From positions 396,482 through 460,481 of the forward strand of contig JAUJYN010000055.1 of the NCBI GenBank assembly GCA_030737835.1: a stretch of DNA of 64,000 bases, read 5' to 3'. Shown piece by piece: positions 1 to 9,399 of the stretch (position 1 is the first letter of the stretch; every line of letters starts with the position of its first letter). The stretch comes from Acorus gramineus (Eukaryota; Streptophyta; Magnoliopsida; Acorales; Acoraceae). The position numbers and the translations under genes are program-made. The notes beneath the pieces are model-generated. The model was not told the origin of the DNA and did not search any database. It saw only the letters and a list, made by a program, of their open reading frames with translations.

Positions 1-3000
1 GAGCCACGCACTCGTTCGTGTCTCCCGTTTTTGCAAGACGGATGGGCGTGGCGTCCACCCCTCTTGATGTTATGCTGGAGATATCATTGCCCGTCGGAGA
101 CCGTATTCTCCTCCGTTCTGTATACCGAGGGTGTACTGTGGTGATTGCGGAGCATGAGTTTCCAGTGGAGTTGGTAGAGCTCGCCATGACGGACTTCGAT
201 GCCATCCTAGGAATGGACTGGCTCTCAGCTAGTCACGCCAGCATTGACTATTTTGCGAAGTCAGTGTCTTTCCACCTTCCGGGTCGGAGGTCTTTCCAGT
301 TCGTGGGCGATCGTGACATAGCCCCTTTGGGGTTCGTGTCATCTATCCAGGCGTGGAGACTCCTTCAGGGAGGATGCGAGGGCTTTCTGGCGTATATTGC
401 TGAGGAGGACGCACCACTGCGGGCAGATATCAGTCAGACTCCGATCGTGGTGGAATATCCAGAGGTTTTCCCCGATGATCTTTCAGGATTACAGTCGGAT
501 CGCGCGATTGAGTTTGAGATTAATCTAATTCCGGGGACCGAGCCGATTTCAAGAGCTCCGTACCGGATGGCCCCAGCAGAGCTGAAGGTGCTCAAGGAGC
601 AGTTGGAGGAGTTGCTTGAGAAGGGCTTCGCACGTCCGAGTGTTTCTCCTTGGGAGCCCCTGTTTTGTTCGTGCGAAAGGACGGTTCGCTGCGGCTTTGT
701 ATTGATTACAGGCAGCTGAACAAGCGGACCGTGAAGAACAAGTACCCCTTGCCACGGATTGACGATCTATTTGACCAGCTCTAGGGAGCGCGTGTCTTTT
801 CTAAGATCGATCTCCGTTCGGGCTACTATCAGCTGAAGATCCAGGAGTCAGATATTTCAAAGACGGCCTTTCGTACCCGTTATGGGCACTACGAGTTCCG
901 AGTACTGCCATTTGGGTTGACGAATGCGCCGACAGCCTTCATGGATCTGATGAACCGGGTGTTTCGGCCCTTCCTCGACTCCTTCGTAGTAGTCTTCATC
1001 GATGATATTCTGGTGTACTCGAGGAGTCTTGAGGAGCACGCTGACCATCTCCGCACTGTCTTGGAGACTTTGGCCCGACATCAGTTGTTCGCCAAGTTCA
1101 GTAAGTGCGAGTTTTGGTTGGAGCGTATGGCCTTTTTGGGCCACGTGATTTCCGGCGAGGGCATATCTGTGGACCCGGACAAGACGCTCACCGTGTCGAA
1201 TTGGCGTCGACCGTCGAACCCCACCAAGATTCGGAGCTTCCTGGGTTTAGCGGGATATTATCAGAGGTTTGTCGAGGGTTTCTCAAAGATAGCTGTTCCT
1301 CTTACCCGCCTCACTCGGAAGGATGTCCGGTTCGAGTGGTCCCCAGCTTGCGAGGAGAGCTTCCTGGAGTTGAAGCGAAGGCTCACCTCAGTGCCAGTTC
1401 TTACCATTCCGTCTGGGAGTGGTGGATTCGCAGTCTACTCTGATGCATCGCGGTTGGGTGTGGGTTGCGTCCTGATGCAGTACGGTAAGGTTGTGGCTTA
1501 CGCGTCGCGTCAGTTGAAGCCCCATGAGCAGAATTACCCCACCCACGACTTAGAGTTAGCAGCGATCATCTTTGCGCTGAAGATGTGGAGGCACTACCTC
1601 TATGGCGAGGAGTTCGAGCTCTTCACTGATCACAAGAGCTTGACTTACTTGCAGTCCCAGTCGGAGCTCAACATGCGTAAGAGATGTTGGGTTGAGTTCT
1701 TGAAGGACTATGATTGTGACATCGCTTACCATCCGGGTAAGGCGAATGTCGTGGCCGATGCTCTCAGCAGGCAGCCCTTGGGCATGGCCGCCCACTTGGC
1801 TGTACGTCGTTGGAGGCTTCTGGAGGAGGCCGCTTGCTGGATCAGCGTTCGAGAGACTCCTGCGGGTGGCTTTTTGGCCAGGCTGGTGGTGCAGCCCGTT
1901 CTTCTTGACGAGATCCGCACGGCTCAGGGGCAGGATCCTCACTTTCTAGTCCTCTCTGAAGGCGTCGCCCAGGGCGAGCGTCCGGACTACCAGATTTGCG
2001 AGGACGGGATCCTGCGGTTCAGAGGTCGAGTATGCATTCCTGACGACGCAGAGTTGAAGCAGAAGATCTTGGACGAGGCCCATCGTTCGAGGTACACAGT
2101 GCATCCTGGTGGCACGAAGATGTACAGGAGCCTTCATCGTGGCTACTGGTGGCGCGGGATGAAGACGGATATTGGCCGTTTCGTTGCCCGTTGCTTGGTA
2201 TGCCAGCAGGTGAAGTCGGAGCATCAGCGTCCTGCGGGGAAGCTGCAGTCCATTGAGATTCCTCAGTGGAAGTGGGAGCAGATCACCATGGACTTCGTCT
2301 CGGGGTTGCCGAGGTCACGTTCGGGTCGCGATGCCATCTGGGTAATCGTCGACCGACTGACTAAGTCCGCTCATTTCCTCCCCATCCGACTCACCGATTC
2401 TCTGGACACCCTGGCGCAGTTATTTGTCTCTGAGATTGTTCGTCTCCATGGCACTCCCGTCAGCATCATTTCTGATAGAGACGTGAGATTTACTTCGAGG
2501 TTCTGGCGTAGCCTTCAGCACGCCCTTGGTACGAACCTCCACTTCAGTACAGCGTTTCATCCGCAGATGGACGGCCAGTCGGAGAGGACGATTCAGACCC
2601 TGGAGGACATGCTGCGAGCTTGCGTTCTCGACTTTGGGGGCAGTTGGGAGAGGCATCTTCCGTTGGTGGAGTTTGCCTACAACAACAGCTACCACTCGAG
2701 TATCCGGATGGCACCATACGAGGCGCTCTATGGCCGCAGCTGCAGGTCCCCCTTGTGTTGGGACGAGGTCGGAGAGCGCCAGTTGGAGGGACCAGAGATC
2801 ATCCACCAGACCTCAGAGATGGTCAAGACGATTCGCGAGCGTATCCGAGTCGCTCAGAGCCGTCAGAAGAGCTACACCGATCGTCGTCGTCGTGGTCTCA
2901 CCTTCAAGGTTGGTGACCATGTCTTCCTGAAGGTGTCCCCGATGAAGGGCATCTTCCGTTTCGGTGTGCGGGGCAAGCTGAGTCCGCGTTTCATTGGGCC

Positions 3001-3331
3001 GTTTCTCATCCTCGAGCGGGTTGGAGAGGTGGCCTATCGCATAGCTCTGCCCCCACAGTTGGCTCAGGCCCATGACGTCTTCCATGTCTCGCAGCTGAGG
3101 CGTTACGTCCACGATCCTGCTCACGTCATCCCGTTCGAGCCGCTCGTCTTCGAGCCGGACTTGTCTTTCGTGGAGCAGCCGATTGAGATCCTGGACCGCC
3201 GCGAGAAGACGCTCCGCACCAAGACCATGCAGCTGGTCAAGGTGCGATGGCAGCACCGTTCTGGTACCGAGGCCACTTGGGAGCTCGAGGACGCCATGCG
3301 GGGCGCATATCCGCATCTTTTCCCTTCCTAG
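1..3331 (+). pseudogene. Broken gypsy pol: retropepsin, RT, RNase H, integrase, chromodomain tail
   Basis: The sequence encodes the 3' portion of a chromoviral polyprotein. The first open stretch (to 719) holds the end of the aspartic protease, with the conserved ILGMDWLS motif, and the start of RT. A small deletion near 655-675 relative to the copy at 46500 shifts the frame. A CAG-to-TAG change at 782-784 adds a stop. The frame is open again from 917 to 3331. All pol domains are present in order, but no single uninterrupted polyprotein can be read, so this copy is non-autonomous. It ends at a TAG shortly before the polypurine tract, as usual for this clade. Confidence 0.93.
917..3331 (+). 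CDS. Long open segment: RT palm to integrase C-terminus (gypsy pol)
   Basis: This 804-codon segment is the intact part of the broken pol; its first ATG lies inside RT and is not a natural start. The RT catalytic motif FIDD is at residues 27-30. The RNase H motif [10 protein letters not shown] is near 174. An integrase HHCC zinc finger (HPGG..., ending CLVC) lies near 390-440, followed by the DDE core: the first Asp in TMDFVSG, the second in ISDRD, and Glu in QSERTIQ. The C-terminal VRWQH and YPHLF motifs match the chromodomain-like tail of Tekay/Del elements. The host genome gains no known function from it. Confidence 0.9.
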   Translation: MTNAPTAFMDLMNRVFRPFLDSFVVVFIDDILVYSRSLEEHADHLRTVLETLARHQLFAKFSKCEFWLERMAFLGHVISGEGISVDPDKTLTVSNWRRPSNPTKIRSFLGLAGYYQRFVEGFSKIAVPLTRLTRKDVRFEWSPACEESFLELKRRLTSVPVLTIPSGSGGFAVYSDASRLGVGCVLMQYGKVVAYASRQLKPHEQNYPTHDLELAAIIFALKMWRHYLYGEEFELFTDHKSLTYLQSQSELNMRKRCWVEFLKDYDCDIAYHPGKANVVADALSRQPLGMAAHLAVRRWRLLEEAACWISVRETPAGGFLARLVVQPVLLDEIRTAQGQDPHFLVLSEGVAQGERPDYQICEDGILRFRGRVCIPDDAELKQKILDEAHRSRYTVHPGGTKMYRSLHRGYWWRGMKTDIGRFVARCLVCQQVKSEHQRPAGKLQSIEIPQWKWEQITMDFVSGLPRSRSGRDAIWVIVDRLTKSAHFLPIRLTDSLDTLAQLFVSEIVRLHGTPVSIISDRDVRFTSRFWRSLQHALGTNLHFSTAFHPQMDGQSERTIQTLEDMLRACVLDFGGSWERHLPLVEFAYNNSYHSSIRMAPYEALYGRSCRSPLCWDEVGERQLEGPEIIHQTSEMVKTIRERIRVAQSRQKSYTDRRRRGLTFKVGDHVFLKVSPMKGIFRFGVRGKLSPRFIGPFLILERVGEVAYRIALPPQLAQAHDVFHVSQLRRYVHDPAHVIPFEPLVFEPDLSFVEQPIEILDRREKTLRTKTMQLVKVRWQHRSGTEATWELEDAMRGAYPHLFPS

Positions 3332-3366
3332 ATGTTTTTGTATTTATTTTGAGGACAAAATTTCCT

Positions 3367-3379
3367 AAGGGGGGAAGAA
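3367..3379 (+). other. Polypurine tract of element 1
   Basis: The run AAGGGGGGAAGAA ends directly before the LTR start TGTTATATATG. In gypsy elements this tract primes plus-strand DNA synthesis. The same tract precedes the LTRs at 27522, 49385 and 56694. Confidence 0.93.
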
Positions 3380-3626
3380 TGTTATATATGTGTCACTTTT
3401 AGCCTTCTGGTCACCATTGGGACATTTCTTGCAGTTTTTCAACTTTTTCTTTTTCGATCGGAACCGCTAAAATTTTAAACTTTTGGCTATCATCCTGAGC
3501 TTGAGAACTCCGATTGAAAATCTAACTGCACATTATGTGTCCTGGTGCCATTTCAAGCCACTCACAAAAATTTCATCGAATTCCGGTAACGTTTTAGAAT
3601 TTCACAGTTCCGAATCGTATCCGGGT

Positions 3627-3755
3627 TTTGACTAAGCGAAAAGTCATGGGGAGACTTGACCAAGTCAAAGATGACTTTGACCAAGTCAAGTTTGACCCTT
3701 GACTTGGTCAAAACATTTTGTTTGTTTGTGTGGTTGAGTTGACCCAAGGTCAAAG
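3627..3755 (+). promoter_or_regulatory. W-box-like cluster in U3
   Basis: Ten TTGAC/GTCAA cores occur in about 130 bp, six on the plus and four on the minus strand. Several form the inverted arrangement TTGACCAAGTCAA. TTGAC(C/T) is the core site of plant WRKY factors. The cluster is repeated in the relatives at 57965-58105 and, on the minus strand, near 40900-41000. WRKY control is an inference from motif density. Confidence 0.6.
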
Positions 3756-3942
3756 CTCACCAAAAACCTAAAATGCCCTAAGTGTGTGTGTGTGTGTGCA
3801 ACCACTTGGGCGTGCACTTCTTCTTCTCTTCTCTTCCTCTCTCTCTCTCACACACAAAAAGATCCCTCTCTCCCCTTGTTATTTCTTTCCATTGGAGCTA
3901 GTAGAAGTGGTTGAAATGGAAGCCATTGAAGAGAAAAGGAAG

Positions 3943-4031
3943 GTAGGGTTCCGATCTACCTTTCCATGGTTTTTTTTTGTTTTCCCCTTTGTTGGCCTCC
4001 TCTCATGGCTTCCTTTATACTCTGTTTTCAG
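3943..4031 (+). other. Candidate 89-nt intron in LTR leader
   Basis: The interval begins GTAGGG after GGAAG, ends TTTTCAG before CCATTC, and is T-rich, as plant introns are. The related LTR at 57730-59671 lacks it: there AGATAG is followed directly by CCATTTTAGGGCTGAG at 58320/58321. The exact GT and AG boundaries support splicing rather than a random deletion. No transcript data are available. Confidence 0.55.
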
Positions 4032-4134
4032 CCATTCTTGGGCTGAGAAGAGGCTTGGTGGTGGTGGTCTTGGTGGTGGCGATTTGGTGCACGAAGAGCA
4101 CCCGAGTTCCCTCCCTTTCCTTTCCTCTCCTTGG

Positions 4135-4744
4135 GTAAGTCATTCTCCTCCCCTAGCTAGGTTAAATGCTTGTAAAGGGTGTGTGTTTGGGTATGCATGC
4201 TTGCATGGGTGTTAGGAGGGTGAGGGTGGGATGAGGAGGGGGTGGGAAGGCCTCGGGCGCGCATGAGGGGTCATCCGCGCGCGTGCATGCGAGTCTGCGC
4301 GTGCAGGCAGGCGCTGGCGTGCGTAGACGGGTGCGTTGGCGGGCGGCGCGCGTACGCGCAGACTCGCGGGCGTGCGCGCGGGGTGCTGCACAGAGGCGCA
4401 GTGCGCGCGGGTACGCCAGGGATGGACGCGCGGTGCGCGCGAGCGCGCGGCAACGTGTCTGGGCGCGCGGGCAGGGGCGCAGCAGCGCGTCTGGGCGGGC
4501 AGGCAAGGGCGCGGCAGTGCGCCAGGGGCGCAGGGGCGCGTGCGTGCGTGCGCGTGCGGGTGGCCGTGCGTATGGCTGCCCGTGGGTTCGGGAGGGTGTC
4601 GGGGCACTCGGACTCGCGTGCATACGCGCGTGCTTGCGTGCGTGCGGGCCCGTAGGCATGCTTGTCCGAGTATTGGGTATTTCTAGTGTATTTATTATGT
4701 ATTTGTGTAGTTTACTCACCATATTGAATGCCTCTGTCTTTCAG
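4135..4744 (+). other. Candidate intron 1 of LTR leader, containing the GC-rich block
   Basis: The donor is CTTGG|GTAAGT and the acceptor CTTTCAG|ATCTTG, with a CTCAC branch-point-like site about 28 nt upstream of the acceptor. The interval contains the CpG-rich block. In the related LTR at 57730-59671 it is absent at exactly these borders (TTTGG joined to ATCTTG at 58408/58409). Equivalent donors and acceptors occur in the other family I and family II LTRs here. Confidence 0.65.
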
Positions 4745-4780
4745 ATCTTGACGGACGGTCACGCGACGACCCGGGATTCG
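4745..4780 (+). other. Conserved 36-nt mini-exon of LTR leader
   Basis: The segment lies between a CAG acceptor and a GTGAGTGGG donor. It starts ATCTTGACGG and contains CGACGACCC. The same 36-nt length, without insertions or deletions, recurs at 16123, 20488, 22870, 29246, 43085, 50695 and 58409, and on the minus strand at 34925 and 39882. Flanking sequence varies far more. Confidence 0.6.
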
Positions 4781-5685
4781 GTGAGTGGGACAATCCAACC
4801 CAGTAGGGAGGCGTTCGATGCACGTAGGTGTGCATTGCCCTCCCCTGGGGCACCATAGTTGCATATTAACATGTAATAAATGTAAAGCTATGCATGCATG
4901 ATTATTATGATGTGTCCATGCCACCTTAGGCTTGTATGCTAGGGATATGCACCCTTATATTGATTATTATGATATATCCATGCCACTATAGACTTTGTAT
5001 GCTAGGGATACGCACCCTTATATCATGTATAGCGGCCTATGCATGTTTAGTCACCTTGTCTTTAATTTGAAAGCCCCGAACTATGCATGTTCGCATCTAG
5101 TTTAATCTAATTAAATCAAAATGTGAGCATATAGTTACAAGCATGCCTTTATTGATATTATAACCTTGTTGTTATAATATATGTCTCCCCGCATCTTAGT
5201 TATGCGCCCTGGAGGAATTCCTGAGAATTCATGACATTAGTAGAGTTACAATCGGTGTCGACGGATCCAAGGGGGATCGAATCCGTGTGAGTAGGCTGTC
5301 TTCTCCTTTTGGTTGGATCCGATGTAGGTACTCCCCGGCGTTGGCTATACATGACAGAGGGCTCCCATCCGTAGGTACCTCCGATGCGTCGGACTGTACT
5401 GATAGTGGGAGTATACCAGGCGGAGGCCCGAGGGTGGGAGAGGCTACCGGGTGGACCAGGGGTAGAGAGCGGTCTAGTATGCCCCAAGAGGCCCATGTCA
5501 CCCCCCGGAAAGGGTGAGGGTGAGGGGGGGGGGAAGGTGGGTTGGCGATGAAACGACCCATTTGAATGTGTTGTTGCTCCCGTGTTAGGGGCTATAATTA
5601 TTTTTAAGGATAATAGGTGTTGCGATGCATGGGTTGTGCTATTCACTGAGCGTGTGGCTCACCCCTCGCATATATTTTTCTCCAG
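4781..5685 (+). other. Candidate intron 2 of LTR leader
   Basis: It starts GTGAGTGGG directly after the mini-exon. A plausible end is TTTTTCTCCAG at 5685, with GGCTCAC about 25 nt upstream as a branch-point-like site. The next sequence (GAGTCGGATCTGAAGG) is conserved among several LTRs. No copy lacking this interval was found, so it is less certain than intron 1. Confidence 0.4.
5511..5541 (+). other. G-tract cluster with quadruplex potential
   Basis: The pattern GGGTGAGGGTGAGGGG followed by further G runs gives at least four G-tracts with short loops. A CACCC stretch just upstream could pair with it as a hairpin instead. The motif recurs in nearly all LTRs here, for example at 43794-43817. 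Confidence 0.5.
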
Positions 5686-6076
5686 TTATCTCTGAGTCGG
5701 ATCTGAAGGAGGAGCTCCCTGAGGCACATCAGCAATAGCGGAGCAGCGTCACGTTCTGCGAGTGAGAGGCCATCAGCATCCCCTTTTGGTTGGATGTATT
5801 GTTATCCGTGCTTGGGCACATACTTGTATTTGGATGTCATTGTATATATATTGGCTCTCACAGGACAGTTGATTATGTAACGGGTCTGCAATATGTCTTT
5901 GAATTACAGACCCACTTGTTTGAGCTTCCGCTATTTGTATATATTGTGTCAGCCACCTTATTGTCTGTATTGTCATCTTGATGTTGTTTAGAGTATATTA
6001 TTGATCTCCTGTATAGACAGGTGATATCATATATACCATTGCCACGTCTCGGGGACGGCCGCCCTGGGGCGTGACA

Positions 6077-6480
6077 GACGCTGGTCTAGTGAACCACGCC
6101 TATGTTAAAATGCTCTGTAAATATGGATCACTGTATATGAGGTGTATTAGATGCTCTGTTGACTGCTTAAACTTTCCTGAACATGTTGTAATATAGCTGA
6201 TTATGTATATGATTGATTAAATGTTGTATCAGAGTTGCACAGTGGAAGGTTTATATAAGTAATTGAATATCTTGTTGATTATATATGTTATCCCAGGGTT
6301 GTTATCATATGAGATTATACAGGGTGGATATTTTGATGTTTTTTTTTTAAAGAAATGGTGAGTTTTGAGGCACGTGACGTGCTCGTGCTGGTATTTTTGG
6401 GCTCGGGCCGTCACAGTTGGTATCAGAGCTTAGGTGGTGTGCACGTGTCGATGGTTTGGGACATGGGCCGTCACACTGAT
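6077..6480 (+). mobile_element. End of a second LTR with primer-binding-site relic
   Basis: The AT-rich sequence ends GGGCTCGGGCCGTCACA at 6415. It is followed by TGGTATCAGAGCTTAGG (from 6418), which matches the tRNA-iMet primer site of plant gypsy elements. A second GGGCCGTCACAC copy occurs at about 6463-6476. No gag follows on the plus strand. This is probably the 3' end of another LTR plus a few bases of its interior, cut by the minus-strand relic that starts at 6483. Its left limit is unclear. Confidence 0.5.
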
Positions 6481-6482
6481 TC

Positions 6483-6850
6483 TTAGAGAGAAGTGATGTC
6501 TCCATCGACTTTCTGGAATGTCCAGAGGGACATGAGGTTGACTCCTGTGTCAGCATCAACAAGGGTGCGATTGACTAGCTTCTTTTCCACCAGAGCAGTG
6601 ACACAAAGGGCAGAGATGCTGGCTATAGGATCAGTAATGACCTCGTTGGGCCAGAAGGATATTGCAGGATTTGCCCCTCTGGATGTTAGCACTGCTGAGA
6701 TGTTGAAAGCAGAGATGTGGCGGTCTTCCTTTAACTTTTCTAGAAACTCTTTCAGTGCCTTCTGGTGGTGTTACGAAGCTTCTATCAGCTCTATGATCAA
6801 GATTTCGGCAAAAGTTTTGTGCAACTGCTCCAGGAAATCAATTCTATCGC
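6483..6850 (-). pseudogene. Retropepsin-like unit 4 (canonical Tat-type leader)
   Basis: An N-terminal helical leader (FLEQLHKTFAEI, ALKEFLEKLKEDRHIS) precedes ISFWPNEV and LVDADTGVNLMSLWTF at about 6560. This arrangement is the usual protease region of Tat/Athila-type polyproteins. The unit differs from units 1-3 and lies 942 bp from unit 3. It is cut off at 6483 before its second half. Confidence 0.6.
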
Positions 6851-7169
6851 CTGCTCCTCCTTCTTCCATGTCGGCTTCTGTAGTGGCTCGTTGAGAGATC
6901 TAAGCAGGCATGTTGTTGAAGATCCGTCAGGTCCTCGTGGAGTTGTTGTGAATTGTTGTGTCAGGATCATGGTGCCCCAAGAATGAGGGTGGTTGGATTG
7001 CACTGAGGCTGGTTGGGGACCAAACTGATGACGGTCTTATAGGTCCCCTCGGAAGAGGGCGGATGATGCCTCCTGGTCGGATCTGAGGTGGAGGATTATT
7101 CTGCGACTGGTACCCACCCTCTCTTGATGCGGCGCTGAATTCGCTGATGCGACAGCCCACCATCCTTGG

Positions 7170-7620
7170 TCAAAAATGCACTTCTGCCCATACTGATATG
7201 ATTTTTCCATTGCTGGGAAAATGCAAGCACTGGTGTCTTGTGGAAGAGACACCTTCGATTTCATCAAGCCAGGGTCTTCCAAGAATGACTAGGTTGGGTG
7301 CTTTAACATCCACGACTTCACAATTAGCTGAACTGCAAACCGGCCTCACCTTCAGAACAAAAGTGATCCTCCCACGGGAGGCTCGTGGGGGATCATCATA
7401 CCCTTGAAGCAATGTCTCGGATGGCTAGATCTTGGGGAGCCCTTGCCGTAGTTTCCTGTATAGGGAGTAGGTCATGAGATTTGATCTGGCACCTGTGTCA
7501 ATGAGGACGTCGTGGATGACTTTCCCCACGATGGTGGCTCTAATTTCGAGGGGATGGGAGCGAAGCCTAGGTTCCACCAAATCATGTGACAAAAATGTGA
7601 TGGGAGGAGGGCTTGGCAAG
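7170..7620 (-). pseudogene. Retropepsin-like unit 3 of tandem array
   Basis: The unit opens with PPPITFLSHDL, then has VLIDTGARSNLMTYSLY near 7502. A stop separates it from the second half, which holds GRITFVLKV and ILGRPWLDEIEGVSSTRHQC. The stretch after it (NGKIISVWAE) matches the start of the linker after unit 2 (MIISVWGEARF). The active sites of units 1-2 and 2-3 are 594 and 600 bp apart. Confidence 0.7.
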
Positions 7621-7814
7621 TGTGCGGCTGAATCTCCTGCTCTTGATGAATCATCTGTTGCGGGACTGGATGGATCACCTTCATCATATATTTCTGTTTC
7701 ATCTGCTGATTCTTCCCATGGATTGGTATTCAATGCGCTGATGCTCCAGTTGAGTATTTTTTGTGCTCCTTTGAAGCGTGCCTCTCCCCAGACAGAGATG
7801 ATCATTCTGACAAA

Positions 7815-8205
7815 CGGAAATCAGACACATTGATGGCGTGTGGAAGAGATGGCTCCGACACTATCGAGCCATGGCCTCCCCAAGATCATGGAATGAGGTG
7901 ACTCAACCTCTATAATTTGACAAGTCATAGTGGAGGAACCTGATCCCACCATTAGCTTGAAAGAAACCATGCCATATGCGACCTGCTTTGAGTTGTCGTA
8001 CCCATACATGCACTCATTTGAGGCCTGAGGCTTCGGAAGTGCTCTCAAGATTTGCTGATAGATGGAAAAAGTCATAATGTTGGTGTACGCCCCGGTGTCG
8101 ATCATGACGTTCCTAAAAATTTTATCTCTGCCTTGATTTCAAGAGGAGTGGTGTGCATGCTAGGCTCAACGAGCCCGTGGGATTACAATATAATGGGAGG
8201 TGAAT
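7815..8205 (-). pseudogene. Retropepsin-like unit 2 of tandem array
   Basis: The active-site motif MIDTGAYTNIM begins near 8105, followed by GMVSFKLMV and ILGRPWLDSVGAISSTRHQC. Upstream, LVEPSMHTTPLEIKAEI matches LVEPRLRSHPLEIRATI of unit 3. An in-frame stop and a one-base shift lie just before the active site. The canonical DTG is kept. Confidence 0.7.
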
Positions 8206-8397
8206 CGGATGAATCGGAGCAACCAGTGCCTTCAGGTGCACAAGTGATAGGAGGTTCAGATTCTGAGGAGTCGTCTTCTTCAACTTTCTTTTTTTCTTCC
8301 TCCTTTCCCGAGCTGACGGAAAATGCATTAATGCTCTAGTTTCTGTCCCGCAGTTTCCTTCTAAGTAGTGATTCTCCCAAAATGGTGACAATTCTTC

Positions 8398-8805
8398 CTC
8401 AAAGTGGGAAGCGCAAAATTGATGGCGGGTTGAGGGGACTGCTCCGACGTCGTTAAGCCATTCTCTTTCTAGGACTATACTCCACTCTTCTTCTCTCATT
8501 CTGATCACCTTACAACACACTTGGGTATTCAATAGTCCCATCTTGAACGAAAAGGTGCATGTACCGATGACAGGTTGACAGCTCTCATTGTATGTAGTCA
8601 CAAAACCTTTAGACTCTCAAGTTTGAAGCCCTCATCATAATAATATGCCATGTATTTGGTGTGGGACATTAGATTGAACTCGGCACTGGTGTCGATGTAA
8701 ACTTGGTTGAAGGATAACCCTGAAATCATTATCGTGACGTGAAGCGGGCGAATGCGCAAGTCTGTCGGAGCAAGCTCTTCCTCCAAGAAAGTAATGGTGA
8801 GGCTC
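8398..8805 (-). pseudogene. Retropepsin-like unit 1 of tandem array
   Basis: This unit starts with ITFLEEEL, then has VYIDTSAEFNLMS at about 8696, where the usual DTG/DSG active site reads DTS. After a frameshift it continues with VIGTCTFSF and ends VLEREWLNDVGAVPSTRHQ. Its order matches units 2 and 3. Retropepsins mature the polyprotein as homodimers; the Gly-to-Ser change and the frameshift argue this unit is inactive. Confidence 0.65.
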
Positions 8806-8889
8806 CCTGGTTGGTCTACGACATCGGCTTCAAGATCCAGGATTGTACTGGCTACTGTTGATGTGTCAGACCAATCCTGATCCTGATGA

Positions 8890-9190
8890 TAATCTTATGG
8901 TGGATCAAACTCCTCTTCTGGGAGTTTTTCCTCCTCAGGTTCTTCTTCTGGCTCCTCCTCTTCCGGGTCCTCCTCTGGTTCCTCTTCTGGCTCCTCCTCT
9001 GGTTCTTCCTCTAGCTCTTCCTCTAGCTCCTCTTCTGGGTCTTCCTCTAGATCCTCTGGCTCTTACTTTGGCTCTTCCTCTAGCTCTTCTTTAGGATCTT
9101 CTTCCGACTCATCTTCTTCCATGGACTCTTCTTCAGATTCTTCTTCCGGCTCCTCTTCTTCCATGGGCTCCTCTTCAGAATCGGATTAAC
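8890..9190 (-). repeat. Acidic low-complexity linker (Glu-rich repeats)
   Basis: On the plus strand this is an imperfect repeat of units such as GGCTCCTCCTCT and GGTTCTTCC. On the minus strand it encodes runs of Glu with Pro, Ser and Asp. It lies between gag and the first retropepsin unit. Shorter Asp/Glu/Ser-rich linkers separate the later units. Confidence 0.6.
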
Positions 9191-9399
9191 CACTATCAGG
9201 GGTTGTGGGTGGGGTAACAAGGTTGGCCCAGAGGTGTGATGAGGAGTCAGACTGGTTGGGGGATGGAGAGTTGGTCCCAATGAAATTGATAACATGGCCA
9301 GATGAAGTAGATGGTTGGTTATGGGAAGGTAATGGGTTAACATGGATACCAAGGGGTGTAGATGAAGCAAAAGACTACGCGGGATGGGTTGAGTGGGAC

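Larger units (their letters stand above)
1..6076 (+). mobile_element. Chromoviral Ty3/gypsy element, 3' part (element 1), cut by window edge
   Basis: This is the 3' half of an LTR retrotransposon of the Tekay/Del chromovirus type. The visible order is retropepsin end, reverse transcriptase, RNase H, integrase, chromodomain-like tail, polypurine tract and a 2.7-kb LTR. The gag region and 5' LTR lie left of the window. The LTR begins TGTTATATATG and ends GCGTGACA. The five bases after it (GACGC) would be one half of the target duplication, but the other half is not visible. Its coding region closely resembles that of the element at 41743-51970, although the two LTRs begin differently. Confidence 0.93.
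3380..6076 (+). repeat. 3' LTR of element 1 (family I, intron-bearing type)
   Basis: This 2697-bp LTR runs from TGTTATATATGTGTCAC to GCGTGACA. In order it holds a U3 with clustered TTGAC boxes, a (GT)n tract near 3784, a CT-rich leader, a GC/CpG-rich block at about 4250-4660, a 36-nt conserved mini-exon, an intron-like stretch with a GGGTGAGGGTGAGG tract, and the conserved 3' end. Reading frames inside the GC-rich block are by-products of its composition. It is the closest relative of the minus solo LTR at 38682-41250 and of the shortened solo LTR at 57730-59671. Confidence 0.93.
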
